From: Microcaldota archaeon
GTDB lineage: Archaea; Micrarchaeota; Micrarchaeia; Micrarchaeales; CABMGC01
Assembly (NCBI GenBank): GCA_021797995.1
Contig: JAJZYR010000009.1
Location: 1 to 33,563 of the forward strand
Direction of reading: 5' to 3'
Length of the DNA: 33,563 nucleotides
The notes below the pieces were generated by a model. It had not been told where the DNA came from. It made no database searches and saw only the letters and a list, made by a program, of their open reading frames with translations. Made by a program: the position numbers and the translations under genes. Below are positions 17,964 through 27,431 of the stretch, in pieces (position 1 is the stretch's first letter; every line of letters begins with the position of its first letter).

Positions 17964-18085
17964 TTTAAAGGACAATACCTACATGTCCGGTGCCACAGTG
18001 GACGTGAATGGTGGGCTATACATGAGATGATCAGCAGCCCCGTATAACGTATTTATATCTATGCTGTGCTACAAGATTAACAAAT

Positions 18086-18188
18086 GGGTCCGTAGCTCAG
18101 CTTGGATAGAGCAGCACCGTCCTAAGGTGATGGTCGCGGGTTCAAACTGCCAGAGCCGAGCGATGGCATGAAAATCCCGTCGGACCCG
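18086..18188 (+). tRNA. tRNA-Arg (CCT) with ~28-nt intron in the T-loop
   Basis: Acceptor GGGTCCG/CGGACCC, D-stem GCTC/GAGC, anticodon loop GTCCTAA, T-stem GCGGG/CCCGT; loop TTCAAA...T interrupted by about 18147-18174 holding a TGCC/GGCA hairpin. 75 nt after removal. 27:43 is a G-A mismatch. Confidence 0.8.
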
Positions 18189-18199
18189 TGGTGCTTACA

Positions 18200-19261
18200 A
18201 TGGCAGGGAAACAAGGCAGCGCAAAGGCCGGCACAGGCAACATAAAGTCGCCCAGCATACTGATAAGGCCGATAACAAGGCTTGGCGGCCTTGACAACAT
18301 CCACGTGGCGCTCCTTGCGCTTGTCGTCATACTCATGGCGCTTCTCATGCTCATCTCATATTACAAGCCGATCGGGGTTCCGCCCTCAAACCAGACTACC
18401 ACGGCAATCCCGCCGAACTACTCCGTTTATATGATTCATACCCCTGCGCAGATCAAGGCCATTGCGGAGAGGCTGATAGCCGGATACGCCATGACCAACA
18501 GCTCCATTTCGGTGCTTCCTTACATTACAAACGTCTCCGCGATGACGGTATCGTATGTGCCGTCGATGAAGGACTGGTACGTCCAGGCCCCATTCCGCAG
18601 CCCGTCGTCAAATGCGACCGTGTACTTCTCCGCGCTGATAAGCGACGCGACTGGAGGCCTCGTAGCCCCGTTCATGCAGGCCGCAAGGCCCCCGCAGTCA
18701 GGAGGCCAGGTCGTATCTCAGGGCGTAGTGAAGCTGTCCGGCAGGTCCTATTGCAGCGTGCAGAACCCGCTCAGGGTATCGTGGTTCATAGATCCGTATG
18801 CCCCGGGTGCGATAGCGAGCCTGAAGAACCTGACGGAGCTGCAAAGCGCATATCCTGATAAGGTCAACATATCAGTGGACATACTTTACGGCAGCTCCTT
18901 CCAGTATATAGCCAATTCTGCCGGCACGCTTAATGCGCAGGCCCTTGGCAAGTACATACTCTGCTCCTCAGGCCAGCAGCGCTTCCCCGCCTTCGTCAGC
19001 GCGCTGAACTCCGTATACGACAACGGCTATCTCTCGCCGAACGCGCTGCAGTCGATCTCCGCAACTGCGGGGATCAACCAGACGCAGCTGAACAGCTGCA
19101 TTGCGGATTCAGGAAGTGCGATTAACGCGCAGGCGATTCTTGCGCAATACTACAACATAACCTTCACACCAGCCGTGATAGTCAATTGCGAGTATCAGGC
19201 GATACCGCAGACCGCAAGGGAAGCGATCTGCTATGCAAACAGCACAATCTGCGGGGCGTGA
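18200..19261 (+). CDS. Membrane-anchored DsbA/thioredoxin-fold protein lacking the CXXC
   Basis: N-terminal [61 protein letters not shown] follow a DsbA-like order. Confidence 0.6.
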   Translation: MAGKQGSAKAGTGNIKSPSILIRPITRLGGLDNIHVALLALVVILMALLMLISYYKPIGVPPSNQTTTAIPPNYSVYMIHTPAQIKAIAERLIAGYAMTNSSISVLPYITNVSAMTVSYVPSMKDWYVQAPFRSPSSNATVYFSALISDATGGLVAPFMQAARPPQSGGQVVSQGVVKLSGRSYCSVQNPLRVSWFIDPYAPGAIASLKNLTELQSAYPDKVNISVDILYGSSFQYIANSAGTLNAQALGKYILCSSGQQRFPAFVSALNSVYDNGYLSPNALQSISATAGINQTQLNSCIADSGSAINAQAILAQYYNITFTPAVIVNCEYQAIPQTAREAICYANSTICGA

Positions 19262-19265
19262 GGAG

Positions 19266-19568
19266 ATGGGAAGCGGGCAGAAAGAGGCGGCGCCGGGCCC
19301 TGCTGAAAACACCATCTTCGTAGGGAAGAAGCCTCCGATGAACTATGTCCTTGCAGTGGTAACCCAGTTCAACAACGGTGCGAGGAGCGTAAAGATAAAG
19401 GCCAGGGGCAGCGCGATCTCAAGGGCCGTCGATGTCGCCGAAATCTCAAGGAACAGGTTTGTCACCGGCGCAAGGGTAGATGCGATCGTGATAAGTTCTG
19501 AGGAGCTCCCAAACGAGGACGGAACGCGGTCGAAGGTAAGCTCGATAGAGATAACGCTTGCAAGGTGA
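19266..19568 (+). CDS. albA: Alba DNA/RNA-binding protein
   Basis: [46 protein letters not shown]. Confidence 0.93.
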   Translation: MGSGQKEAAPGPAENTIFVGKKPPMNYVLAVVTQFNNGARSVKIKARGSAISRAVDVAEISRNRFVTGARVDAIVISSEELPNEDGTRSKVSSIEITLAR

Positions 19569-19589
19569 GCAGAAGGCCCGGCCCCCCGG

Positions 19590-19967
19590 CTACTTCTTCA
19601 GCTCCTTCATTATGCCTGTAGAGGTGATTATCCCCGTCACCTTCATCTCCCTGCTGTTGTTTACGACGGGAAGCCTGCTGAGCCCGCTCCTGACCATCCG
19701 CTGCGCCGCGTCCTCTATGCCGGTATCCTCCTCAGCGAACGCATCCGGTCTGAGCATCACCTCCCTGACCGTTTTTCCTGAATAGCCGCCCCGCGCCGCT
19801 CTCTCCATTGTCAGGAGCCCGATAAGCCTACCGCCGGAGACTACAGGGGCAATGGAGATGCCGGTATTCTTCATCAGCTCAAGGGCAGTGGAAACGGCTT
19901 CTGTCCCCTCTATTCCCACGGCATCCCTGCGCATTACTTCAGAAACAGGCTTCATAATAACTCCCAT
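19590..19967 (-). CDS. CBS-domain pair protein
   Basis: 125 aa: two CBS repeats (VSEVMRRDAVGIEG..., VREVMLRPDAFAEEDTGIEDA...GIITSTGIM). Confidence 0.88.
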   Translation of the reverse strand: MGVIMKPVSEVMRRDAVGIEGTEAVSTALELMKNTGISIAPVVSGGRLIGLLTMERAARGGYSGKTVREVMLRPDAFAEEDTGIEDAAQRMVRSGLSRLPVVNNSREMKVTGIITSTGIMKELKK

Positions 19968-20124
19968 CCAGCAAGGATATTATAAAAATAAGGTATATAA
20001 ACATGAATCACGAAACAAGTAGCATGGATCCTACAAAAGCCTACAAGTTCAAGATTCATCAGGGCGCAAAACGCCTGTCAAAGGCGGATTTGCATTCCCA
20101 TGGCCATACGCATCAGGTGTTTCT

Positions 20125-21423
20125 CTGCAGAATCAGTACCGCACGCACTACATAGGCGATCTTACCCAGGAGATGGAGGGCAGCGAGGTGAGGCTTGCCG
20201 GATGGGTACACGAGGTAAGGAACATCGGTAAGATAATATTCCTGATCCTCAGGGACCACAGCGGCCTGGTGCAGGTAATTGCAAAGGAGGGCGCCACTCC
20301 TGATGCGGTAATGAAGGCGATGAACCTGCCAAAGGAGAGCGTCGTGTCTGTAAGCGGCACGATAAGGTCAAATGCCCAGGCCAGGCGCGGATTTGAGATA
20401 GCGATAAGCGGGATTACCGACATAAATCCGCTCTCCGCTCCGATACCGTTCGAGGTGACTGGGAAGGTCCCGGCAGAGCTTGACGTCAGGCTCAACTACA
20501 GGTACATAGATTTCAGGAGGGCCGAGACCACTGCGATATTCAGCATACAGGCGGCAGTGCTCAGGGAATTCAGGGACGCGGTCTACAAGGAGGGTTTCCA
20601 GGAGATCAGGCCTCCGGAGGTGGTGGAGGCCGCCACCGAGGGCGGTGCGGACCTCTTCCAGATAAATTACTTCGAGAGGAAGGCGTACATGGCGCAGTCG
20701 CCGCAGCTCTACAAGCAGCTTGCGGTCATCGGGGGGATGGACCGCGTCTCGATGGTCGTTCCGGTCTTCAGGGCGGAGAAGCACAATACCGTGTACCACC
20801 TTAATGAGAGCACGCAGATGGATATTGAGATGGGCTTTGCCGGCCACGAGGACGTGATGGCTGTGCTGAAGAGGGTTTTCTACGCGATACAGAAGGGCAT
20901 AGAAAAGAACAATGCAAGGGAGCTGGCCGCGCTTGGCGTCCAGCTGAACAGGGCAAGGATAAAGGAGATAACGTACAAGCAGGCGGTTGCAAAGCTCTCC
21001 GCCCAGGGGGCGAAGATCGAGTTCGGCCAGGACTTCAACAGGGAGGACGAGGAGAGGCTGAGGGGAATATACGGCGATGCGATACTCGTGAAAGAGTATC
21101 CCACGGCGCTGCGCGCATTCTACAGCATGCCCAACCCGGGGAATCCCGAGGTCTCGAACAGCTTCGACCTGATATACAAGGGCCTTGAGATATGCAGCGG
21201 AGCGCAGCGGATACACGATCCAGGCATGCTCACCGAGGCGATAAGGAGGCGCGGCATGAACCCCAAGGACTTCGAGTTCTACATCAACTCGTTCAGGATG
21301 GGCGCGCCGCCCCATGCGGGATGGAGCATAGGGCTTGAGAGGCTTACGATGAAGCTTACCGGCATGGGGAACATACGCGAATGCGCCCTCTTTCCGAGGG
21401 ACCGGGAGCGGCTTGTACCGTGA
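20125..21423 (+). CDS. aspS: Aspartyl-tRNA synthetase (archaeal type); start uncertain (ATG at 20173 or a non-ATG start near 20125)
   Basis: YRTHYIGDLTQEMEGSEVRLAGWVHEVRNIGKIIFLILRD..., GLERLTMKLTGMGNIRECALFPRDRERL. Conserved YRTHYIGDL lies upstream of the first in-frame ATG. Confidence 0.9.
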   Translation: MQNQYRTHYIGDLTQEMEGSEVRLAGWVHEVRNIGKIIFLILRDHSGLVQVIAKEGATPDAVMKAMNLPKESVVSVSGTIRSNAQARRGFEIAISGITDINPLSAPIPFEVTGKVPAELDVRLNYRYIDFRRAETTAIFSIQAAVLREFRDAVYKEGFQEIRPPEVVEAATEGGADLFQINYFERKAYMAQSPQLYKQLAVIGGMDRVSMVVPVFRAEKHNTVYHLNESTQMDIEMGFAGHEDVMAVLKRVFYAIQKGIEKNNARELAALGVQLNRARIKEITYKQAVAKLSAQGAKIEFGQDFNREDEERLRGIYGDAILVKEYPTALRAFYSMPNPGNPEVSNSFDLIYKGLEICSGAQRIHDPGMLTEAIRRRGMNPKDFEFYINSFRMGAPPHAGWSIGLERLTMKLTGMGNIRECALFPRDRERLVP

Positions 21424-21427
21424 TTTG

Positions 21428-21913
21428 ATGGCAGAGATAGAGATTGTCAGGATAAACAAGAAGGACGACGAGCAGGTCATCATAGGCCATGCAGGGTTCA
21501 TAAAGACCGTCGAGGATCTCTACGAGGCGATGGTCTGTTCGGTGCCAGGCGTCAAGTTTGGCCTTGCCTTTGCCGAGGCGAGCGGCCCGTGCCTAATAAG
21601 GGGGGAGGGAAACGACGAGGGCATGAAGGCGCTCGCGGAGCGCAACCTGCTCGCTCTCTCGGCAGGCCATACCTTCATGATCATATTCAAGGGCGCCTTC
21701 CCGATAAACGTGGCAAATGCGGTAAAGGCCGTCCCGGAGGTCACCGATGTATACTGTGCTACTGCGAATGCGGTGCAGGTGCTTGTGGTGAGGACAGACG
21801 CGGGTTCAGGGGTGATAGGCGTAATTGACGGTTCGGGCTCCCGGGGGATAGAAGGGCTGGAGGACAGGGAGAAGAGGATAAGGCTGCTCCGCGACCTCGG
21901 CTACAAGAGGTAA
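21428..21913 (+). CDS. Adenosine-specific kinase (DUF355 family)
   Basis: TVEDLYEAMVCSVPGVKFGLAFAEASG...AGHTFMIIFKGAFPINVANAVKAVPEVTDVYCATANAVQVLV. Confidence 0.85.
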   Translation: MAEIEIVRINKKDDEQVIIGHAGFIKTVEDLYEAMVCSVPGVKFGLAFAEASGPCLIRGEGNDEGMKALAERNLLALSAGHTFMIIFKGAFPINVANAVKAVPEVTDVYCATANAVQVLVVRTDAGSGVIGVIDGSGSRGIEGLEDREKRIRLLRDLGYKR

Positions 21914-21917
21914 GGGC

Positions 21918-22574
21918 ATGGCATTCATGCTGCTAAGCCAGAAGAAAGCCGGAGAAGCAGTGTCGCTTCTGGAAAGGGAGTACAACGAGGCGCGCTATTA
22001 TCTGGACTTCTCAACGCCAATAGACCTGGCAGTGGCAGCGATACTCTCCGCACAGACGCACGATTATACGGTAAACGCGATAACGCCCGGCCTCTTCAAG
22101 AAGTACAGGACCGCGAAGGACTATGCAAATGCCGATCCGGAGAGGCTGGCTGCCGAAGCCAGGGGCGTGGCCTTCGCAGGCAGCAAGGCAAGGAACATCG
22201 TCGCGGCGTGTAAGATAATCAACGAGAAGTTCGGCGGAAGGGTGCCTGACAAGATGGCGGATCTCGTGGAGCTTCCTGGGATAGGAAGGAAGACAGCAAA
22301 CACGATACTGATCAACGCATACGGCATCGTAGAGGGAATACCTGTCGATACGTGGGTCATAAAGCTTTCCGGAAGGATCGGGCTCTCCGGCTCAGGGGAT
22401 CCGGACGGCATAGAGCGGGATCTGATGAAAAAGGTAAGCAGAAGGTACTGGAAGAACTTTGCATACGTGCTCAAGGAGCACGGCCATAGGATATGCCATT
22501 CGCAGGTGCCGCTGTGCAGCAAGTGCCTTCTCAACCTGATCTGCCCGAGGAACGGAGTGGTGAAGTCTGCGTAG
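21918..22574 (+). CDS. nth: Endonuclease III
   Basis: AAILSAQTHDYTVNAITP, VELPGIGRKTANTILINAYG (HhH), VDTWVIKLSGRIGLS; C-terminal Fe-S Cys set C..CSKCLLNLIC. Confidence 0.92.
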   Translation: MAFMLLSQKKAGEAVSLLEREYNEARYYLDFSTPIDLAVAAILSAQTHDYTVNAITPGLFKKYRTAKDYANADPERLAAEARGVAFAGSKARNIVAACKIINEKFGGRVPDKMADLVELPGIGRKTANTILINAYGIVEGIPVDTWVIKLSGRIGLSGSGDPDGIERDLMKKVSRRYWKNFAYVLKEHGHRICHSQVPLCSKCLLNLICPRNGVVKSA

Positions 22575-22583
22575 GCTGGTGCA

Positions 22584-22967
22584 ATGAGCTATAAAGGGAA
22601 TATCATAGAGGAAAGCCTGTCTGACAAGGGCATACTGAAGAGGTTCAGGATACTCAGCACAAGAACCGTGGCGGTTACAGCAAGGCACAGGACGCCGTGG
22701 ATAAGGCAGTGGACGCTGCATCTTGTGGAGGTTACGGATGCGGAGGCAGAAGAGCTCGCAGGACTCCTGAGCAGGAGCCTGGACCAGGGCCACGGTGGCT
22801 CGTGGTACGTCGACTATAAGAATGAGAATACGCACTATATCATATTTCCTGGAAAGGTATTCAGGGTAAACAGGAGAAAGCCTGGGGAATACGCAAAGGC
22901 AAGGGAGTACGGAATCTCCATCGGCATACCCGAACACCAGCTTGACTTCTCCCCTGGCGTGAGATAA
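22584..22967 (+). CDS. Conserved hypothetical protein (127 aa)
   Basis: Sits between nth and endoQ; stop overlaps the endoQ start (taATG). Confidence 0.7.
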   Translation: MSYKGNIIEESLSDKGILKRFRILSTRTVAVTARHRTPWIRQWTLHLVEVTDAEAEELAGLLSRSLDQGHGGSWYVDYKNENTHYIIFPGKVFRVNRRKPGEYAKAREYGISIGIPEHQLDFSPGVR

Positions 22968-24229
22968 TGGACTGCATTGCCGACCTTCACATCCACTCGA
23001 GGTACGCAGGCGCGTGCAGCGGGCAGCTCGTGCTTGAGAACATCGACAGGATCGCCGGGATAAAGGGGATCAAGGTAATTGGCACAGGGGACTTCACGCA
23101 CCCGGAGTGGAGCAAGGAGCTCCGCGGCAAGCTCGATGACGCTGAAGGCAGCGGCCTTTACAGGCTCAGGGGAAGCGCCACAGGGACAAGGTTCATGCTG
23201 ACTTCAGAGGTCTCGCTCTTCTTCGGCGGCGAGGCGGGCGGCAGGGTGAAGAAGGTGCACAACCTGATATACGCCCCGAGCCTTGAGGCCGTAAGCCAGA
23301 TAAATGACCGGCTTTGCAGATATGGAAACCTGGGCTCTGACGGCCGGCCTATACTCCAGCTGGGCAATAGCGATCTCGTTGAGCTGATGCATGGCATAGA
23401 TCCTAAGATAATGGTTATGCCAAGCCATGTCTGGACCCCGTGGTTCGGCGCTCTTGGCGCCATGTCGGGATTCGATTCGCTCGAGGAGGCGTACGGGGAC
23501 CAGGTCAAGCGGGTTTGCGCGCTGGAGATGGGGCTGAGCAGCGACCCCCCAATGAACTGGAGGGTATCAAAGCTCGACAGGTTCGCCCTCCTCGCCGGCA
23601 GCGACGCGCACTCGCTTCCGAAGATAGGAAGGGAGGCCGTGGTCTTCGATATCGGCGGCGACAAGATATCGTTCAGGTCAATCGCCGATTCGATCAGGGA
23701 GAAGAGGATCAAGATGACGCTCAAGTTCTACCCCGAGGAGGGGAAGTACCATTTCGACGGGCACAGGGCGTGCAGCGTATCATTGAGCCCCGCGGATGCA
23801 ATGAAGTACGGGAACATCTGCCCCAGGTGCCGGAAGCCGCTGACGATAGGGGTTCTGCACCGCGTCGAGTCGCTTGCCGACAGGAAAGAGGGAGAAAGGC
23901 CCGGCAGTGCAAGGCCGTTTGTCCACATAATACAGCTGCAGGAGATAATCGCCCATGCGTCGGGCAGGGGCGCCAACACCGCGTACGTGGGCCAGCTTTA
24001 CGACAGCCTTGTCAAGGCGTTCGGGACCGAGTTCGACGTGCTGCTCAACGCAGACACCAAGAGGATTGCAGAGACGGATCCGGAAGTCGGGAAGGCCATA
24101 GAGAACGTAAGGAGCGGGCGCGTCAGGATAGTTCCTGGATACGATGGCGTTTTCGGAGAAATCGACATATTCGGCAGGATGCGCCCCGCGGTGAAGCAGG
24201 GGGAGCAGAAGCGCATAAGCGAGTGGTGA
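22967..24229 (+). CDS. endoQ: PHP-family endonuclease Q
   Basis: MDCIADLHIHSRYAGACS...GTGDFTHPEWSKEL...SHVWTPWFGALGAMSGFDS...LLAGSDAHSLPKIGRE; zinc motif CPRCRKPLTIGVLHRVESLADR. Confidence 0.85.
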   Translation: MDCIADLHIHSRYAGACSGQLVLENIDRIAGIKGIKVIGTGDFTHPEWSKELRGKLDDAEGSGLYRLRGSATGTRFMLTSEVSLFFGGEAGGRVKKVHNLIYAPSLEAVSQINDRLCRYGNLGSDGRPILQLGNSDLVELMHGIDPKIMVMPSHVWTPWFGALGAMSGFDSLEEAYGDQVKRVCALEMGLSSDPPMNWRVSKLDRFALLAGSDAHSLPKIGREAVVFDIGGDKISFRSIADSIREKRIKMTLKFYPEEGKYHFDGHRACSVSLSPADAMKYGNICPRCRKPLTIGVLHRVESLADRKEGERPGSARPFVHIIQLQEIIAHASGRGANTAYVGQLYDSLVKAFGTEFDVLLNADTKRIAETDPEVGKAIENVRSGRVRIVPGYDGVFGEIDIFGRMRPAVKQGEQKRISEW

Positions 24230-24271
24230 CAGCAAATAGTAATTTAAATTATTGCAATCAAATGTTATGTC

Positions 24272-26080
24272 ATGCGATTCAGCCAGAGTGTGCTGTGCCT
24301 GGCAGTATTCATTGCGGCATTGTCCGCTTCATCAGGCGCCTATACGACAAGCATCAGGGCCCCGGCCGTGCTGCTCAACGAGGACGTAGGCGTGCTTACG
24401 ACCATCACGCTCAATGTGACCTACGGCAACGGCACCGTGGCGGTAACCGGGCCGGCAATAGTCAATGTTTCGACGTTGCAGTCCGCGCAGACCGCGGCAG
24501 CATATGCCGCGCGTTTCATGGGCCTGAATGAGAGCAGGTATAATTTCATATACAGGATAGACAACGCCACGAACGTGTCAGGGCCGAGCGGCGGCCTTGC
24601 GCTCACGCTCCTTGCAGTCTCCGCGCTCGGGCACAGGCAGCTCGCCGCTAATTTCACCACCACAGGCACGATAAGCCCCGGCGGCGAGGTGGGCGAGATC
24701 GGGGGCATATACGACAAGGCGCAGGTGTCGGCTGCCGGAGGAATGAGGTTCATCCTCGTTCCATACGCCCCTAACTCAACCTTCGAATACATGCTGTATT
24801 ACATCTCGCAGCAGCAGTTCGGCATTCCGCTGATTCCTGTTGCAAACGTCTCGGATGCGCTTGGATACGCCTATGGCGAAAGAACAGTGCTTCCCCGCCT
24901 TGACTACAACATCTCGATAAACTACCGTGCAGCTGCGCTTCCAAATGCCTCAATCAGCTGCGCCGGATGCAACGAAAGCGCATTCGCCAAGCTTGTAAAC
25001 TTCACGTTCAATACCACGGGCGCCGAGATAGGGAGCATGGGAAGCCAGTACCAGGGGCTGAAGTCCCAGATGCGCTCAATGCTCGCACAGTATGGCCAGA
25101 TAGCGCAGAAAGGCTACCTGTATTCTGGAGCTGACCTCGCGTTCCTTGAGTATACCAACGCATTCACCATTGCAAATTCCAACAACATAACGAAAACCAG
25201 TACGGCAGAGCTTGTGAACAGCACCGGCGCGTACTGCTCCTCGCTCCTCGCGCCGCAGATGACAGACAGGAACTATGAATACGTTGCAGGAGGGGAGCTC
25301 AGGCAGGCATGGGGCGAAACATATGTGAAGTACGCCTCGGCAGCGCTGAACGCCTCCGGAACCTCGGACGGGCTCATCCTCAGCGTCAGCGACATAGCAA
25401 AGTCAGAGGGCTGGTGCCTGGCGGCAGGCGAGATGTACTACATTGCTGCAGGGCTCGGCGGAACGCCGGTGCAGACCTCCGCATCATTCAATGCGAACGT
25501 CCTGTCGGCGGTAAACCATGCTATGAGCACGGGCCTGAATTTCTATTCAGAGTCTGCACAGAGCGAGTACAGGCAGCACAACTACGCAGCAGCGCTCTAT
25601 GCCTCTTACTACGCGGATTCGTTCTCCGGGCAGGCGCCGACGGAAGCTGAGAACGCAAGCCTTGCCGCGAACCTTTCCTCATACGACCATGGCATCTGGC
25701 CTACGGAGTTTGCGCTTCAGTCGCAATTCTACACCGACGAGGCCGGAATGGCCTCCAACCAGTCGCAGGGCTCATCCTATGCCGCAGCAGCGCGTACGAC
25801 AGCATACCTTGCAAGCCTTCTCGACTCTGCGAACAGGCAGATTGCCGGGTCGTTCGAGTACAACGTGACTCCGCAGCAGGCAACTGGAGCACCATCAGCT
25901 GCGTCTCTAGCATCTCTTGCCGGCGGGCTCTCAGCCCTCAAGGGCGAGGTGGCTGGACTGCAGAACAGCGTGTCTGAGCTCTACTGGCTCATGCTCTTTG
26001 TTCTGGTTCTCCTCTTTGCAATCCTCATATCAATGCTCGTTCTGGTGCTCAGGCAAGGGAGGCGCAGGCCGAGGGGATAA
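24272..26080 (+). CDS. Secreted/membrane-anchored Lon-like (S16) serine protease without AAA domain
   Basis: N-terminal signal; GPSGGLALTLLAVSAL (Ser) and TGTISPGGEVGEIGGIYDKAQVSAAGGMRFILVP (Lys) of Lon protease; C-terminal TM. Confidence 0.82.
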   Translation: MRFSQSVLCLAVFIAALSASSGAYTTSIRAPAVLLNEDVGVLTTITLNVTYGNGTVAVTGPAIVNVSTLQSAQTAAAYAARFMGLNESRYNFIYRIDNATNVSGPSGGLALTLLAVSALGHRQLAANFTTTGTISPGGEVGEIGGIYDKAQVSAAGGMRFILVPYAPNSTFEYMLYYISQQQFGIPLIPVANVSDALGYAYGERTVLPRLDYNISINYRAAALPNASISCAGCNESAFAKLVNFTFNTTGAEIGSMGSQYQGLKSQMRSMLAQYGQIAQKGYLYSGADLAFLEYTNAFTIANSNNITKTSTAELVNSTGAYCSSLLAPQMTDRNYEYVAGGELRQAWGETYVKYASAALNASGTSDGLILSVSDIAKSEGWCLAAGEMYYIAAGLGGTPVQTSASFNANVLSAVNHAMSTGLNFYSESAQSEYRQHNYAAALYASYYADSFSGQAPTEAENASLAANLSSYDHGIWPTEFALQSQFYTDEAGMASNQSQGSSYAAAARTTAYLASLLDSANRQIAGSFEYNVTPQQATGAPSAASLASLAGGLSALKGEVAGLQNSVSELYWLMLFVLVLLFAILISMLVLVLRQGRRRPRG

Positions 26081-26082
26081 AG

Positions 26083-26553
26083 ATGCCTGCTGAGAGCGCT
26101 GGCGCGGCAGCCTCCGACCCCTTCTGCAGCGACATGGCTATGGCCGATACGTTAATATGCAGGACAAGGCACTTCAACCTCCTTTACGACATAAGGCCTG
26201 TGCTTCCTGGCCATGTGCTCATTGTGCCCATACGCCACGTTGCCGGCTTCTCCGAACTTACGCCTGGGGAGTTTGAGGACCTCAGGAAGCTGCTCAAGAG
26301 GATAACTGCGGTAATGTCGCGCGAGTACGCCTCAAAGGGCTCATACGACGTTATAGCGCAGGTCGGCGAATACAGCGGCGGGTCGATAAGGCATCTCCAC
26401 CTGCACTTCGTTCCGAGAGGCAGGGACGATAAATACAGGATGAGGGACGAGGCGCTGTACGAGAACATAGAATGCAGGACCAGGTGCCTCGGCATCAGCT
26501 TCGTCAGGGCCGAGGTAAAGCGGTTAAGGAAGCTCTTCAGATGCGCACCATGA
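26083..26553 (+). CDS. HIT-family protein
   Basis: HVLIVPIRHVAGFSELTPGEFEDL...SIRHLHLHFVPR. Confidence 0.88.
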   Translation: MPAESAGAAASDPFCSDMAMADTLICRTRHFNLLYDIRPVLPGHVLIVPIRHVAGFSELTPGEFEDLRKLLKRITAVMSREYASKGSYDVIAQVGEYSGGSIRHLHLHFVPRGRDDKYRMRDEALYENIECRTRCLGISFVRAEVKRLRKLFRCAP

Positions 26554-27427
26554 GGAGCGCAGAGAGCAGTATCGTTGCCAGCGCAAGCGCCATCGCCGCA
26601 AGGGAGACGTTCCTTGCATGCCCATAAAACCTGCGGCCCTTCCTGTACAGGTATTCGATGCCCAGATACGCCAGCATTATGTCCACGGCGAGTATCGGGA
26701 GCGCGTATGCCAGGTTCTGCCTAAACGGCTGCACCGCGAAGAACAGGTATGCGCTTATCGCTATTGCAAGCGCATACAGGGATAGCGCAAGGAACGCTGA
26801 GCGCCTGCGACCTATGACTCTCGGGAAGGTCCTTGCCGCCCTCGCCTGTGCGTCTCCCTTCATGTCGCGTATGGTCCCGTGTATCTCCCTAGCGAGCCCG
26901 CTCAGGAAGATCATGGCGGAGACGAGGAGTATGCCGTATGGCATGCTGCTGCTCACGACATAATTCCCGTAGATGAACGGTATTGCCATCGAGAAGGCCA
27001 CGTACGCGTTTCCCCAGAAGAGCAGCTCCTTGAGCCTGTAGCTGTATAGCAGTGCGAGTGCCCCGAATAGCGCTGCTATCGCGAGCGCATAGGGGTTGAT
27101 GAAGCTGCTTGCCCCGATACCGACTGCAAGGCATACGGCGGTTATGCGGAGGGCTCCATTAGGGGTTATCTCCCCGGTAACGAGAGGCCTCTGCCTCCTG
27201 TTTGCCCTGTCGACCTTCACGTCGAAGTAGTCGTTTATCGCGAATGCCGCCATGCTCACGAATATGGGGGTTACCATGCTGAGCGCGAAGACCGTGATGG
27301 AGGGCATGCCCCCTGCCATAATCTCCGCGGCTATGACCGCGATTACGAGCATTATGCTGTGCTCTATGCGCGTGAGCCTCAGCACTGCAGCAAGCTTGCT
27401 GGACAGGTCCGTGTTCTTTGCAGCCAT
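26537..27427 (-). CDS. UbiA-family prenyltransferase (likely geranylgeranylglyceryl-phosphate geranylgeranyltransferase)
   Basis: Multi-TM; AFAINDYFDVKVDRANRRQRPLVTGEI (NDxxDxxxD) and second REIHGTIRDMKGD motif. Confidence 0.88.
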   Translation of the reverse strand: MAAKNTDLSSKLAAVLRLTRIEHSIMLVIAVIAAEIMAGGMPSITVFALSMVTPIFVSMAAFAINDYFDVKVDRANRRQRPLVTGEITPNGALRITAVCLAVGIGASSFINPYALAIAALFGALALLYSYRLKELLFWGNAYVAFSMAIPFIYGNYVVSSSMPYGILLVSAMIFLSGLAREIHGTIRDMKGDAQARAARTFPRVIGRRRSAFLALSLYALAIAISAYLFFAVQPFRQNLAYALPILAVDIMLAYLGIEYLYRKGRRFYGHARNVSLAAMALALATILLSALLMVRI

Positions 27428-27431
27428 AGCG

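Noticed and set aside
20368-21501. 377-aa minus-strand ORF
   Set aside because: Antisense shadow of aspS; aspS has clear AspRS motifs.
23440-24531. 363-aa plus-strand ORF
   Set aside because: Arg/Gln-rich shadow frame of endoQ and the start of the Lon-like gene.
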